Origin: Deltaproteobacteria bacterium
GTDB lineage: Bacteria > Desulfobacterota > Desulfuromonadia > Geobacterales > JAJYBI01
Length of the DNA stretch: 64,000 nt
Assembly (NCBI GenBank): GCA_021779095.1
Contig: JAJYBI010000003.1
Location: 1 to 64,000 of the forward strand
Direction of reading: 5' to 3'
Of the stretch, positions 25,873 through 35,224 are shown one piece after another; positions within the stretch are counted from its first letter, which is position 1; every line of letters starts with the position of its first letter. The notes beneath the pieces were generated by a model. The model was not told where the DNA came from, did no database searches, and was given only the letters and a program-made list of their open reading frames with translations. The translations under genes and the position numbers were made by a program.

Positions 25873-27750
25873 ATGGGGCCGTCGATCTGGAAACCGCTGT
25901 TCATCATGCTTGCGCTGGTAATCGTCTTCGACATCTTCTATTCGGCGCTGGTGCACCAGGGCGAGACCGGGCCGGCCCCCATCGCGTACAGCCTGTTCCG
26001 GGACGAACTGGCCAAGGACAACGTCAAGGAGATCGATCTCAAGGGGAGCGCCGTCAAGGGGGAGTTCCGGGCGAAGACCGCGGTGCCGGTGGAGGTGGGG
26101 GGGCAGCAGGTCACGCGGCAGGTGACCGGGTTCACCACCTTCATCCCCGCAATCGATGACCCCGGGCTCATGGCGGAACTGCAGGCGAAAAAGGTCGTCA
26201 TCAACGCCGAGACGACGGAAACCTCGCCGCTGGTGAACGCCCTGATCTACATCCTGCCGTGGGTCCTGATCATCGGCGTCTGGTGGCTCATCATGCGCGG
26301 GGCCAAGTCGCAGGGGCCCGGCGCAATGATGGGCGGTTTTGCCAAATCAGGTGCGAAGATGTATTCCACCGTCGAGCAGGTGAAGGTGACCTTCGACGAT
26401 GTGGCGGGGATGGAGAACCCGAAGCAGGAGCTGCGGGAGATCGTGGACTACCTGAAGGACCCGAAGCGGTTCCGGCGCATCGGCGGCAAGGTCCCCAAGG
26501 GGGTGCTCCTCTTCGGCCCGCCGGGGACCGGCAAGACCCTCCTGGCACGGGCGGTGGCGGGGGAGGCGGGGGTGACCTTCTTCTCCATCTCCGCGTCACA
26601 GTTCATCGAGATGTTCGTGGGGGTCGGGGCGAGCCGGGTGCGCGACCTGTTCGCCAGCGCCAAGAAGGCGGCGCCGAGTATCATCTTCATCGACGAGATC
26701 GACGCCGTGGGGCGGAGTCGCGGCACCGGTTTCGGCGGGGGGCACGACGAGCGGGAGCAGACCCTGAACCAGCTCCTGTCCGAGATGGACGGGTTCGATC
26801 CCCACGACGAGGTGATCGTCATCGCCGCCACCAACCGGCCGGACGTGCTGGACCCGGCGCTTCTGCGCCCCGGCCGGTTCGACCGGCATGTGGTCATCGA
26901 CCGGCCCGACTGGCGGGAGCGGGAGCAGATCCTGAAGATCCACACCCGGAAGATCGCCATGGCTCGCGAGGTGGACCTGGCGGTCATCGCCCGCGGCACC
27001 CCGGGAATGACCGGCGCCGACCTGGAGAACCTGGTGAACGAGGCGGCGATCCTGGCGTCCCGTGACGGAGCGGAGCAGGTAACCGATGCGCACCTGGAGG
27101 CGGCAAAGGACAAGATCCTCATGGGGAGCGAACGGAAGATGGTCATATCGGGTGACGAGAAGCGGATCACCGCCTTCCACGAGGCGGGACATGCGCTCGT
27201 GGCGCGCCTTCTCCCGGGCACCGACCCGGTGCACAAGGTGACCATCATCCCCAGGGGCCAGGCACTCGGCGTCACCCAGCAGCTGCCGGAGGACGACCGG
27301 TACCATTATCCGCGGAGCTACCTGTTCAACCGGCTCTGCGTCGCCCTCGGCGGGCGGGTGGCGGAGCGGCTCGTCTTCAGCGACATCTCCACCGGTGCCC
27401 AGAACGACCTGAAGGTGGTCACCGATCTGACGGAGAAGATGGTCTGCCAGTGGGGGATGAGCGAGCGGATCGGACCGGTGGTCTACAGCCGGGGTGAGGA
27501 GCACCCGTTCCTCGGCCGCAAGCTGGCGGAGGAGAAGTCCTTCTCCGACGAGATGGCGTGGCGGATAGATCAGGAGATCTCGTCGATCATCAAGCAGGCG
27601 GAACTCAAGGTGGAGGAGCTGCTCCTTGCCCATCGCGCCGCCCTCGATGCGCTTGCGGAGGCGTTGGTGGAAGAGGAGACCCTCTCCGGCGAGCGGGTGG
27701 ACGAGATCATAGGGGGGATAGCATTGCCCGCGGATGCCGAAAATGCGTGA
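25873..27750 (+). CDS. ftsH: ATP-dependent zinc metalloprotease FtsH
   Basis: The 625-residue membrane protease has an N-terminal helix (about 8-25), a periplasmic domain, and a second helix near 118-140 ([18 protein letters not shown]). The AAA domain follows, with Walker A GPPGTGKT at about 215-222, Walker B IIFIDEID and the SRH region [19 protein letters not shown]. The protease zinc motif HEAGH is at about 436-440. FtsH degrades unfolded membrane and regulatory proteins. Start ATG 25873 has GAGGAG upstream; an ATG six codons earlier is less likely. It follows the Cas6-like gene by 59 bp. Confidence 0.95.
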   Translation: MGPSIWKPLFIMLALVIVFDIFYSALVHQGETGPAPIAYSLFRDELAKDNVKEIDLKGSAVKGEFRAKTAVPVEVGGQQVTRQVTGFTTFIPAIDDPGLMAELQAKKVVINAETTETSPLVNALIYILPWVLIIGVWWLIMRGAKSQGPGAMMGGFAKSGAKMYSTVEQVKVTFDDVAGMENPKQELREIVDYLKDPKRFRRIGGKVPKGVLLFGPPGTGKTLLARAVAGEAGVTFFSISASQFIEMFVGVGASRVRDLFASAKKAAPSIIFIDEIDAVGRSRGTGFGGGHDEREQTLNQLLSEMDGFDPHDEVIVIAATNRPDVLDPALLRPGRFDRHVVIDRPDWREREQILKIHTRKIAMAREVDLAVIARGTPGMTGADLENLVNEAAILASRDGAEQVTDAHLEAAKDKILMGSERKMVISGDEKRITAFHEAGHALVARLLPGTDPVHKVTIIPRGQALGVTQQLPEDDRYHYPRSYLFNRLCVALGGRVAERLVFSDISTGAQNDLKVVTDLTEKMVCQWGMSERIGPVVYSRGEEHPFLGRKLAEEKSFSDEMAWRIDQEISSIIKQAELKVEELLLAHRAALDALAEALVEEETLSGERVDEIIGGIALPADAENA

Positions 27751-27825
27751 TATCCGCACCACCCCTGCACTCGCCGCTCATCCGTCCGACTGCCTGCGGA
27801 TTCGGTAGATCTCGAAAGGAACGAC

Positions 27826-29322
27826 ATGCAACACTCCCGTCGCAGCGGCATCCTGCTTCATCCCACATCGCTCCCCGGCCCCGGCGGGATCGGCTCCCTG
27901 GGTGCCGAGGCGCGCGCCTTCGTGGATTTCCTTCAGGCGGCCGGCCAGTCCCTCTGGCAGATCCTCCCCCTGGGCCCGCCCGCCTGCGGCAATTCGCCTT
28001 ACTCCTGTTTTTCCGCCTTTGCCGGCAATCCGCTCCTCATCTCTCTGGAGACTTTGGTTGACGAGGGGGACCTGACGCTGGATGACCTGGCACCCCCCAT
28101 GGCCGGTGAGCGGGTTGATTTTCCGGCGGTGGAGGCGTGCAAGCTGGACCGGCTCCAGCGGGCGGCGGCGCGGTTCTTCGGCGGCAGTGGTCGGGGGCGT
28201 ATGGAGGAGTTCTGGCACTTCTGCGACACAACCCCCTGGCTTCACGACTATGCACTGTTCATGGCGCTGAAGGCCCAGTTCGGAGGGAGGGGCTGGACCG
28301 GTTGGCCGGCCGGCATCGCCCGACGGGACCCGGACCAGGTGGAGGAATACTCCTGCCGCCTCGGCACCGCCATCGGTGAGCGGAAGTACCTGCAGTGGCA
28401 GTTCCATCGCCAGTGGTCGAGGCTGCGTCGCTACGCCAACGAACGGGGAATCGCCATCATCGGCGACATCCCGATCTTCGTGGCCCACGACTCCGCCGAC
28501 GTCTGGGCGAACCGAGAGCTGTTCCTCCTGGACGAAAACGGCGCCCCGCGGGTGATGGCGGGGGTCCCGCCGGACTACTTCAGCTCCACGGGCCAGCTCT
28601 GGGGCAATCCGCTGTACGACTGGGAAGTCTCCGCCGGAAGCGGTCACCACTGGTGGATCGAGCGGTTCCGGTGGGCGTTCGCCCAGTGCGATACGCTCCG
28701 TATCGACCATTTTCGCGGGTTCGAGGCGTACTGGGAGGTCCCCGCGGGGGAGAAGACGGCGGTGAATGGCCACTGGGTGGCGGGTCCCGGTGACGGCCTG
28801 TTCCACGCGGTACGGTCCGTTCTGGGGGAGCTGTCCATCATCGCCGAGGACCTGGGGCTCATCACCCCGGAGGTGGAGGCGCTGCGTGACCGGTGCGGCT
28901 TCCCCGGCATGAAGGTCCTCCAGTTCGCCTTTGGCTCCGGTCCCGACAACCCGTACCTTCCCCACAACCATCTGCACAACTGCGTCGTCTATACCGGCAC
29001 CCACGACAACGATACGAGCCCCGGCTGGCTTGCCAGCCGCTCCGGTACGGAGAGACGCCACCTCTTAGAGTACCTCCCCTCCGTCGCTGTCGGCGGCGCC
29101 TGGGAACTGGTCCGGGCGGCGCAGGCCTCCGTTGCGGAGAGTGTGATCGTGCCGCTGCAGGATCTGCTGGGGCTGGGGAGCGATGCACGCATGAACCTGC
29201 CGGGGACTCCCTCCGGCAACTGGGGATGGCGCTGCCCGCCGGATGCCCTCACGGAGGAGGCGGCACACCGGATGCGGGAGCTGTCGGAACTGTACGGACG
29301 GGTGAGAAATGAAACAGTGTAA
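27826..29322 (+). CDS. malQ: 4-alpha-glucanotransferase MalQ
   Basis: This 498-residue GH77 enzyme transfers glucan segments between maltodextrins and is used in glycogen or starch turnover. It starts RRSGILLHPTSLPGPGGIGSLG, the usual GH77 beginning, and includes GNPLLISLETL and PIFVAHDSADVWANRELF. The active-site region has RIDHFRGFEAYWEVP (nucleophile Asp), AEDLGLITPEV (acid/base Glu) and THDNDT. The length is typical. No glycogen synthase or phosphorylase gene is adjacent. GAAAGGAACGAC precedes the ATG. Confidence 0.95.
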   Translation: MQHSRRSGILLHPTSLPGPGGIGSLGAEARAFVDFLQAAGQSLWQILPLGPPACGNSPYSCFSAFAGNPLLISLETLVDEGDLTLDDLAPPMAGERVDFPAVEACKLDRLQRAAARFFGGSGRGRMEEFWHFCDTTPWLHDYALFMALKAQFGGRGWTGWPAGIARRDPDQVEEYSCRLGTAIGERKYLQWQFHRQWSRLRRYANERGIAIIGDIPIFVAHDSADVWANRELFLLDENGAPRVMAGVPPDYFSSTGQLWGNPLYDWEVSAGSGHHWWIERFRWAFAQCDTLRIDHFRGFEAYWEVPAGEKTAVNGHWVAGPGDGLFHAVRSVLGELSIIAEDLGLITPEVEALRDRCGFPGMKVLQFAFGSGPDNPYLPHNHLHNCVVYTGTHDNDTSPGWLASRSGTERRHLLEYLPSVAVGGAWELVRAAQASVAESVIVPLQDLLGLGSDARMNLPGTPSGNWGWRCPPDALTEEAAHRMRELSELYGRVRNETV

Positions 29323-29325
29323 TTG

Positions 29326-29352
29326 TTGACAGAAATGGTTTGGTAGTATAAT
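29326..29352 (+). promoter_or_regulatory. Promoter of the sulfhydrylase gene
   Basis: Consensus TTGACA (29326-29331) and TATAAT (29347-29352) hexamers are both perfect, but only 15 bp apart. The start codon lies 62 nt downstream. The leader is too short for a SAM-I riboswitch. Confidence 0.6.
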
Positions 29353-29414
29353 GTCATTCCACACTTTGACGGCAAGGTATGACCACTTAACTTATAGACG
29401 AAAGGAACGCGCAT

Positions 29415-30701
29415 ATGTCCGACTCCAGCCTCAATTTCGACACCCTTGCCCTCCATGCGGGCCAGACGCCTGACCCCACCACCGGCTCTCGGGCGGTGCC
29501 CATCTACCAGACCTCGTCCTACGTGTTCAAAAGCTCGGAGCATGCGGCGAACCTGTTCGGGCTGAAGGAATTCGGCAACATCTACACGCGGCTCATGAAC
29601 CCCACCACTGACGTGCTGGAACAGCGGCTTGCCCAGCTGGACGGCGGGGTGGGAGCGCTGGCCGTCGCCTCCGGTCAGGCCGCCATCACCTACGCGGTGC
29701 TCAATATCGCGCGGTGCGGCCAGAACATCGTCTCCACCAGCTGCCTGTACGGCGGCACCTACACCCTGTTCCACTATACCCTTCCCAAGATGGGGATCAC
29801 GGTCAAGTTCGTGGATACCTCCGATCCGGAGAACGTGCGCAACGCCATCGACGAAAACACGCGGCTCGTCTACATGGAGTCGGTGGGGAACCCGAAGAAC
29901 AATGTGGACGACTTCGAGGCGATCGCAAAGGTCGCCCATGCGGCGGGGATTCCGTTCGTGGTGGACAACACGGTGACGACCCCCTACCTCTTCAGACCGC
30001 TGGAGCACGGCGCCGACATCGTCGTCTATTCTCTCACCAAGTTCCTCGGTGGCCACGGTACGAGCATCGGTGGTGCGGTGGTGGACGGCGGCGCGTTCCC
30101 CTGGGACAACGGCCGGTTCCCCGAGTTTACGGAACCCGATCCTTCCTACCATGGTCTCAAGTACTGGGAGGCGCTCGGCAACCTCTCTTACATCCTGAAG
30201 ATGCGGGTCTCGCTCCTGCGCGACACGGGTGCCTGCATCTCGCCGTTCAATGCCTTCCAGATCATCCAGGGGATCGAGACCCTGCACGTGCGGATGGCCC
30301 GCCACGTGGAAAACGCCCAGAAGGTGGCCGAGTGGCTGGAGAAACACCCCTCGGTCAGCTGGGTCAACTACCCGGGACTGCCGAGCCACAAGGACCACGT
30401 CCGGGCGCAGAAGTACCTTCCCAAGGGGGCAGGCGCCATCATCGGTTTCGGCATCAAGGGGGGGCTTGCGGCCGGCCGCAGGTTCATCGACAGCGTGAAG
30501 CTCCTCTCCCACCTGGCGAACATCGGCGACGCCAAGACGCTCGTCATTCATCCCGCGTCCACCACGCACCAGCAGCTGTCCGAGAAGGAGCAGTATGCCG
30601 CAGGCGTATCGCCCGATTTCATCCGGATGTCGGTTGGCATCGAGGATGTGAATGATATACTGGCAGATATCGATCAGGCGCTGGCTGCGTCCCAGGCGTA
30701 A
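29415..30701 (+). CDS. metY: O-acetylhomoserine sulfhydrylase (MetY type)
   Basis: The 428-residue PLP enzyme of the Cys/Met metabolism family probably makes homocysteine from O-acetylhomoserine and sulfide. It starts [32 protein letters not shown], the usual MetY beginning. The PLP-binding Lys lies in [17 protein letters not shown], and [21 protein letters not shown] and [10 protein letters not shown] are conserved. The length (longer than MetB/MetC) supports MetY. It has its own promoter and a strong terminator, so it is a single-gene unit. The exact acyl donor is inferred. Confidence 0.92.
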   Translation: MSDSSLNFDTLALHAGQTPDPTTGSRAVPIYQTSSYVFKSSEHAANLFGLKEFGNIYTRLMNPTTDVLEQRLAQLDGGVGALAVASGQAAITYAVLNIARCGQNIVSTSCLYGGTYTLFHYTLPKMGITVKFVDTSDPENVRNAIDENTRLVYMESVGNPKNNVDDFEAIAKVAHAAGIPFVVDNTVTTPYLFRPLEHGADIVVYSLTKFLGGHGTSIGGAVVDGGAFPWDNGRFPEFTEPDPSYHGLKYWEALGNLSYILKMRVSLLRDTGACISPFNAFQIIQGIETLHVRMARHVENAQKVAEWLEKHPSVSWVNYPGLPSHKDHVRAQKYLPKGAGAIIGFGIKGGLAAGRRFIDSVKLLSHLANIGDAKTLVIHPASTTHQQLSEKEQYAAGVSPDFIRMSVGIEDVNDILADIDQALAASQA

Positions 30702-30723
30702 TCGGGACGGGTCGACGGAAACG

Positions 30724-30752
30724 GGGCGGTCCTGGCGGGCCGCCCTTTTTTT
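30724..30752 (+). terminator. Terminator after metY
   Basis: GGGCGG (30724-30729) pairs with CCGCCC (30740-30745), with extra inner pairs, and seven T residues follow. Confidence 0.8.
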
Positions 30753-30785
30753 GTGCCGAATACGGTTACGCGACGGGAGGGAGCT

Positions 30786-31235
30786 ATGACGAAGATCCGG
30801 GGGAGAACGGTGGGGTACGGCATCGGCGGGACGGTTCTCTTCCTGCTGGCGATCCAGCTGGTTCCGTACGGCCGGAACCACGCAAACCCGCCAGTGGTGC
30901 GGGAGCCGGCCTGGGACAGCCCGGCGACGCGGGCGCTGGCCAAGCGGGCCTGCTTCGACTGCCACAGCCATGAGACGGTCTGGCCGTGGTATGCGGGGAT
31001 CGCACCGGCGTCCTGGCTGGTACAGCACGATGTGGACGAGGGGCGCAAGAAGCTGGACTTTTCCGACTGGACCGGGAAACGGAAGGGGGAGAACGCAAAG
31101 GAGCTGACCGGGGAGGTGCGGAAGGGAGAGATGCCGCCGCTTCCGTTCCGGCTTCTGCACCCCGAGGCACGGCTTACCGATCCGGAAAAGGAGACGCTCA
31201 TCAGGGGGCTGGACGCCACCGCCGGTCACCGCTGA
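30786..31235 (+). CDS. Haem-binding domain protein with one CxxCH
   Basis: The 149-residue protein has an N-terminal membrane helix (about residues 9-27) and then one c-type haem motif, CFDCH at 56-60, followed by SHETVWPWY. This pattern is that of the small haem-binding (Haem_bd) family. It probably faces the periplasm and carries electrons or senses redox. MPPLPFRLLHPEARLTDPEKETL is a conserved C-terminal region. GGGAGGG precedes the ATG at 30786. The next gene begins 11 bp downstream. Confidence 0.85.
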   Translation: MTKIRGRTVGYGIGGTVLFLLAIQLVPYGRNHANPPVVREPAWDSPATRALAKRACFDCHSHETVWPWYAGIAPASWLVQHDVDEGRKKLDFSDWTGKRKGENAKELTGEVRKGEMPPLPFRLLHPEARLTDPEKETLIRGLDATAGHR

Positions 31236-31246
31236 ACGTAACGACC

Positions 31247-31822
31247 ATGAACTTCCTCTTTCACCTCTACCTCTCCGGCGACGACCCGGACCTCCTGGCG
31301 GGCAACCTGGCAGGTGACTTCGTGAAGGGACGACTGCTGGACGGCCGGTATCCCCCCGGCATCACCCGGGGGATTCGGCTGCACCGGGGCATCGACTCCT
31401 TCGCCGCCGGCAACCGCTGGTTCCGGCAAAGCCGGCAGAGCCTTCACCCTTCCTTCGGGCTGTACCGCGGGGTACTGGTGGACCTGTTCTACGACCACTT
31501 CCTCGCCCGGGACTGGGATGAGCACTGCGCCGTCCCGCTGGACGAGTATCTGGCAGCGGCGCGCCGGCTGGTGACGGAACGGGAGGCGTTCCTGCCCGAC
31601 CGGCTCGTGCGGGTCGTTCCGGCCATCTTCGACGAACTCCTTCCCTCCTACGACCGGCGGGAGGGGGTCGAGAAAGCCCTGCTCCGGATGTCGCGGCGGC
31701 TGCGGAGGGAGAACCCCCTGGCGGCCGGCATCGGAGAGCTGGACCGGCACTGCTGCGCCCTGGAGGAGGAGTTCCGGGCGTTCCTGCCCGAGGTGTCCGA
31801 GTATGCCCATCGGTTCAGGTGA
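31247..31822 (+). CDS. acpH: Acyl-carrier-protein phosphodiesterase (AcpH family)
   Basis: This 191-residue protein belongs to the AcpH/DUF479 group, which removes the 4'-phosphopantetheine arm from ACP. Seen motifs are FLFHLYLSGDDPDLLAGNLAGDFVKG at the N terminus, then IRLHRGIDSF, and LVDLFYDHFLARDW. Asp and His residues in these are the metal-binding ones known for the HD-like family. The protein is soluble and normal in length. It sits between a haem protein and FmdE, with no ACP gene nearby. Confidence 0.85.
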   Translation: MNFLFHLYLSGDDPDLLAGNLAGDFVKGRLLDGRYPPGITRGIRLHRGIDSFAAGNRWFRQSRQSLHPSFGLYRGVLVDLFYDHFLARDWDEHCAVPLDEYLAAARRLVTEREAFLPDRLVRVVPAIFDELLPSYDRREGVEKALLRMSRRLRRENPLAAGIGELDRHCCALEEEFRAFLPEVSEYAHRFR

Positions 31823-31882
31823 CCGATATTCGGCCTTGCCTCAGCCGCCCGGCGCGGCTACACTGCGGGGAAAACGGGAGGG

Positions 31883-32404
31883 ATGAACATGGACTTCGAC
31901 GCGGTTGTCGCGTTTCACGGCCACCGGTGCCCCGGCCTCGCCATCGGCTACCGACTCACGCTTGCCGCACTTGCGGCACTGGAAGAGGGACGGGCGGCAG
32001 ACGACGAGCTCGTCGCCATCACGGAGAACGATGCCTGCGGGGTGGATGCCCTGCAGTACCTGGCCGGCTGTACCTTCGGCAAGGGGAACCTGCAGTTTCT
32101 TGATTACGGCAAACAGGCCTACACCCTCTTTTCCCGGAGAAGCCGCCGGGGGGTACGGGTCGTCTTCCACCGCGACCGTCTGCCGCCGGAGCTGGAAGGG
32201 GACCGGCCGGCCCTTACCGGCCATATCCTGCAGGCGCCCGCCGCCGACATCATTACGGTTACTCCTGTTGCGATGGTCGAGCCGGAGCGGGCCCGGGCGC
32301 GCTGTTCGGTCCGGTGTCCCATCTGCGGCGAGATGGTCATGGAGACCCGGCTTAAGGAACGGGGCGGCCGGCAGGTCTGCGTTCCGTGCGCGGAGCGGGC
32401 GTGA
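31883..32404 (+). CDS. FmdE family protein with C-terminal zinc ribbon
   Basis: The 173-residue protein matches bacterial FmdE-like proteins: FHGHRCPGLAIGYRL at 11-25 holds the conserved Cys16 and His residues, and ENDACGVDALQYLAGCTFGKGNL is the second core motif. The C-terminal part has a zinc ribbon (CPICGEM ... VCVPC). FmdE is named for formylmethanofuran dehydrogenase, but bacterial members occur outside methanogens, often near molybdopterin or formate enzymes, and their function is not settled. It lies 84 bp before nikR in the same direction. Confidence 0.88.
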   Translation: MNMDFDAVVAFHGHRCPGLAIGYRLTLAALAALEEGRAADDELVAITENDACGVDALQYLAGCTFGKGNLQFLDYGKQAYTLFSRRSRRGVRVVFHRDRLPPELEGDRPALTGHILQAPAADIITVTPVAMVEPERARARCSVRCPICGEMVMETRLKERGGRQVCVPCAERA

Positions 32405-32444
32405 CCATGCGGCCGGCATTCACGCTTGCGCCGGCCGTTGTGAT

Positions 32445-32457
32445 GGCATACTATGCC
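32445..32457. promoter_or_regulatory. Palindrome in the nikR promoter region
   Basis: GGCATA-C-TATGCC is a perfect 6-1-6 palindrome 31 nt before the nikR start. It overlaps a possible -10 (TACTAT 32449-32454, with TTGCGC 32425-32430 at 17 bp). It could be an autoregulatory operator. Confidence 0.35.
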
Positions 32458-32488
32458 CCTTTCAAATCCTTACCATCGGGAGTGAGCC

Positions 32489-32908
32489 ATGGGTGAAACG
32501 GTCCGGTTCGGCATTTCGATCGACGACAAACTGCTGGAGAGCTTCGACCAGCTTATCGAGCAGAAGCGGTACATGAACCGCTCCGAGGCGATCCGCGACC
32601 TGATCCGGGCGGCGCTCGTGGACACGAAATGGCAGGACGGCGAGGAGGAGATGGTCGGCACGGTTACCATCGTCTACAATCACCATGTGCGCGACCTGTC
32701 GGACAAGCTCACCGAACACCAGCACGCCCATCACCACCAGATCATCTCGGCGCTCCACGTTCATCTGGACGCCCACAACTGCCTGGAAGTCCTCGTCGTA
32801 CGGGGCAAGGCGCAGGACGTGCGGAAGATCGCCGACGAACTGATCGGGGTGAAGGGGGTCAAGCACGGCAAACTCGTCATGACCACCACGGGGGAGGAAC
32901 TGCACTAA
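32489..32908 (+). CDS. nikR: Nickel-responsive regulator NikR
   Basis: This 139-residue protein has a ribbon-helix-helix DNA-binding domain ([36 protein letters not shown]) and a C-terminal ACT-like nickel domain. The nickel ligands known from E. coli NikR match as His79, His90, His92 and Cys98, with the same spacing (11, 2 and 6). It should repress nickel uptake or nickel-enzyme genes when nickel is plentiful. No nickel transporter or hydrogenase gene is in this window. A local palindrome may be its own operator. Confidence 0.95.
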   Translation: MGETVRFGISIDDKLLESFDQLIEQKRYMNRSEAIRDLIRAALVDTKWQDGEEEMVGTVTIVYNHHVRDLSDKLTEHQHAHHHQIISALHVHLDAHNCLEVLVVRGKAQDVRKIADELIGVKGVKHGKLVMTTTGEELH

Positions 32909-32943
32909 GGCCTGGAGAGAACGCAGAATCCCAGATGTTCAGT

Positions 32944-32984
32944 GAGCCGTTATCCGATGCCGGGTAGCGGCTCTTTCCGTTTTT
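32944..32984 (+). terminator. Terminator after nikR
   Basis: GAGCCGTTA (32944-32952) pairs with TAGCGGCTC (32965-32973), with one G-T pair, and is followed by TTTCCGTTTTT. Confidence 0.7.
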
Positions 32985-33106
32985 GTGACGGGTGTACGTC
33001 CTTCCGGACAAAACGAAGGCGGCATTCATACGGGTGGAGTGTGGTAAAATAAGAACGTGAGCGGATGACGTACGTGGAAGGTAGACTGCCGGAAAGGAGG
33101 CACGCC

Positions 33107-33286
33107 ATGAAACTCAGCACCAGGTATCAGGTACGGGGGATGTTTCGTTCGGCACGGGGGACGGTCAAGGCGTTCGCCGGGAGGATTGGGTCGAACAGAT
33201 CGCTGCGGATGAGGGGCCGATTTGACCGTATTGCCGGTAAGGTCCAGTGGCGGATCGGAAAGGTGCAGGGCGTCTTCGGGTTGTAG
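33107..33286 (+). CDS. CsbD-like small stress protein
   Basis: The 59-residue basic protein has the repeated pattern RGMFRSARGTVKAFAGRIG and RGRFDRIAGKVQWRIGKVQ, typical of the CsbD/YjbJ family. In other bacteria these are abundant stress-induced proteins of unknown activity. AAAGGAGG is 6 nt upstream of the ATG at 33107. A TAAAAT box lies about 60 nt upstream without a clear -35. Confidence 0.8.
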   Translation: MKLSTRYQVRGMFRSARGTVKAFAGRIGSNRSLRMRGRFDRIAGKVQWRIGKVQGVFGL

Positions 33287-33527
33287 TGCCCGAAGTGCAC
33301 GGCCTTTGCCGGTACCCGTGCCGGCATGGGCGGAAAGTGGACGAAAGAAGGTGCTACGGATGTCAGTCGATCAAGGAACGGTATCGGCGAGTGGTGACAG
33401 TGCGACGAAAAGGATGGAAACCTGTCATCCCAGCGTCTGTATCGGAGGGGCGCAGCCGACCAGTTGCGTATGCCCCACGACGAAAAAATAGGAGAGCCGC
33501 GGGACATAATATGAACGCGGCGGGAGT

Positions 33528-33986
33528 TCAGGGATGCGCCGGCACTCCGAGGATACGGAGCGTCGCGGCATCCCGCACTCCGTCGTAGTACCGGTCGAGG
33601 ACGCGGTCAAAGAGCGACGGCGGTTCCGCTACGGCGGCGAAGAGGGTCATGCACGAGCGAAGCTTCATGTCGTCGGGAAAGCCGAAGATCTGAGCGGCGG
33701 AGCGTCCCGTGAGTGAGAGGAGCGTTTCCGCACATTCCACGAGCCGGGTGCCGAGTACGGGATGCCGCAGGTAGGCGCGCGCCTCGTCGCAGCTTCTGAT
33801 CGCGTAGAACCGTGCCGTCGGGCTATGCCCCAGGCCGTCGATCTGGGGGAAGATGTACCACATCCAGTGGCTCCGTTTCTGGCCGTTCTTCAGCTCCGCG
33901 AGGACGGTGACGTAGCTTCCTTCCTGGGCGCTCGTGAAACGGTTCAGGTCGAAGGGGGCGTTGAGCCCGGCAGTATCCGTTGTCAT
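33528..33986 (-). CDS. DUF1810 family protein
   Basis: This 152-residue soluble protein matches DUF1810: FDLNRFTSAQEGSYVTVLAELKNGQKRSHWMWYIFPQIDGLGHSPTA is followed by YAIRSCDEARAYLRHPVLG and FPDDMKLRSCMTLF. The core is short and complete. Its function is not established. No membrane segment is present. It is followed upstream by the bacteriohemerythrin gene on the same strand. Confidence 0.88.
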   Translation of the reverse strand: MTTDTAGLNAPFDLNRFTSAQEGSYVTVLAELKNGQKRSHWMWYIFPQIDGLGHSPTARFYAIRSCDEARAYLRHPVLGTRLVECAETLLSLTGRSAAQIFGFPDDMKLRSCMTLFAAVAEPPSLFDRVLDRYYDGVRDAATLRILGVPAHP

Positions 33987-34014
33987 GTTCCGCTCCCTGT
34001 CCCGGTCCGGATGC

Positions 34015-34437
34015 TTATCCGGTCGGCGGTAGGTCGTGCCGTTGTGCCGACAGGTAGTCCTTGTATTTCATGTCTTCGTTCATGATGTGGTTCGTCAGCC
34101 ATTCCTGCAGGAAGCCGATCGTGGTCCGGGTGATCCCCGCCGCGTCCCGGAGGTAGGCACGGAACAGCTCCGTTACCTCTCCGGTGAAGCGCGCGTGGTG
34201 TTCCCGGTGCAGGGGGAGGTCGGGGTAATTGCACCGTTCCAGCAACGCCTCTTCGGTGTCGAAATGCACGCGCAGGTATTCGATCAGTTCGGTGAAGGTA
34301 TCCACCAGTACCCCCCGTTCCGCAAACGAACCGAACGCCGCCTGAAGGCGGTTGAGGATGGCGAAGAATTGCCGGTGCTGCTCGTCTATCTCTGCTATGC
34401 CGGTGTTCAGTTTGTCGTTCCAGATGTGCGGTTCCAT
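34015..34437 (-). CDS. Bacteriohemerythrin
   Basis: The 140-residue protein has all seven di-iron ligands of hemerythrin: His21 (EIDEQH), His58 and Glu62 (HFDTEE), His77 and His81 (HREHH), His117 and Asp122 (HIMNEDMKY). It should bind oxygen reversibly in the cytoplasm, for storage, sensing or protection. Such genes are common in Geobacter-like anaerobes that meet oxygen. The protein is a single domain with no attached signalling module. It is 28 bp from the DUF1810 gene. Confidence 0.95.
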   Translation of the reverse strand: MEPHIWNDKLNTGIAEIDEQHRQFFAILNRLQAAFGSFAERGVLVDTFTELIEYLRVHFDTEEALLERCNYPDLPLHREHHARFTGEVTELFRAYLRDAAGITRTTIGFLQEWLTNHIMNEDMKYKDYLSAQRHDLPPTG

Positions 34438-34458
34438 CCGCTCCTTCCCGTGTACGTC

Positions 34459-35037
34459 TTACGTATTTTTTGATTTCCGTGGCGAGAGTGAACGCCAGAG
34501 GTACCAGGCCGCATGGCTTCGATACGGCCGGAACCGCGCCCCCAGCGCGATCAGTTCGTCCTGACCCGTGATGCCGTACAGGTTTCTCGCCGCCCGCTGC
34601 AGTCTCACATCGTCGCGGGGCCAGACATCCCGCCGGCCAAGGCCGAAGATCAGTACGATCTGTGCGGTCCAGCGCCCGACCCCCGGGATCGTCAGCAACT
34701 GCTGCATCACCTCTTCGTACGGAAGCTTACTGACCCGTTCCAGTTCACCGGAACGGGCCGCCAGGGCGATGGCCCGGATCGAATCCGCCTTCTTGGTGCC
34801 GATGCCGCATGACCGGAACGCGTCCGGAGTGAGGCACAGCACGGCATCGGGGGTGATCTCCGTCATCTGTCTCAGGCGGCAGTAGATGGCCGACGCAGCC
34901 GTATCCGACAGCTGCTGGCTGATGACGGCCCGCACCAGGGTGACGAAGATGGGGTTCCTGCCGATCGTGACGATGCCATAGGTATCCACCAGCCGGCGCA
35001 TTACAGGGTCTTTGGAAAGTACGTCCAGTGCAGACAT
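34459..35037 (-). CDS. DNA-3-methyladenine glycosylase, AlkA-like (HhH-GPD)
   Basis: This 192-residue glycosylase should remove alkylated bases from DNA. The N-terminal RAVISQQLSDTAASAIYCRL motif and helix-hairpin-helix LTIPGVGRWTAQIVLIFGLG (115-134) are canonical. The catalytic Asp is Asp143 in WPRDD. It is shorter than E. coli AlkA because the N-terminal TBP-like domain is missing, as in many compact members. The C terminus, RSHAAWYLWRSLS, is also conserved. It stands 22 bp from bacteriohemerythrin on the same strand. Confidence 0.9.
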   Translation of the reverse strand: MSALDVLSKDPVMRRLVDTYGIVTIGRNPIFVTLVRAVISQQLSDTAASAIYCRLRQMTEITPDAVLCLTPDAFRSCGIGTKKADSIRAIALAARSGELERVSKLPYEEVMQQLLTIPGVGRWTAQIVLIFGLGRRDVWPRDDVRLQRAARNLYGITGQDELIALGARFRPYRSHAAWYLWRSLSPRKSKNT

Positions 35038-35224
35038 GGGTTACCTGCAGGGGGATTGAGCGTGTCAGGTCCTCATGAGAGACAATACTACCACAGTTCA
35101 TTCCCCGCGCACGTGTGAAAAGGTGAGAACTGCTCATACAACCATATTCGCTTCATCGGCCGGGATTCGGCACAGTTTGCCCCGGTATTTGCTGAGAACG
35201 CCTCTGGCGGCGAAAGTGTCTTTG

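Noticed and set aside
29353..29414. SAM riboswitch before metY
   Set aside because: The leader is about 60 nt and shows no SAM-I structure; SAM-II features were not seen.
32411..32436. Terminator between fmdE and nikR
   Set aside because: A GGCCGGC/GCCGGCC stem exists but no T run follows, so it is not a normal intrinsic terminator.
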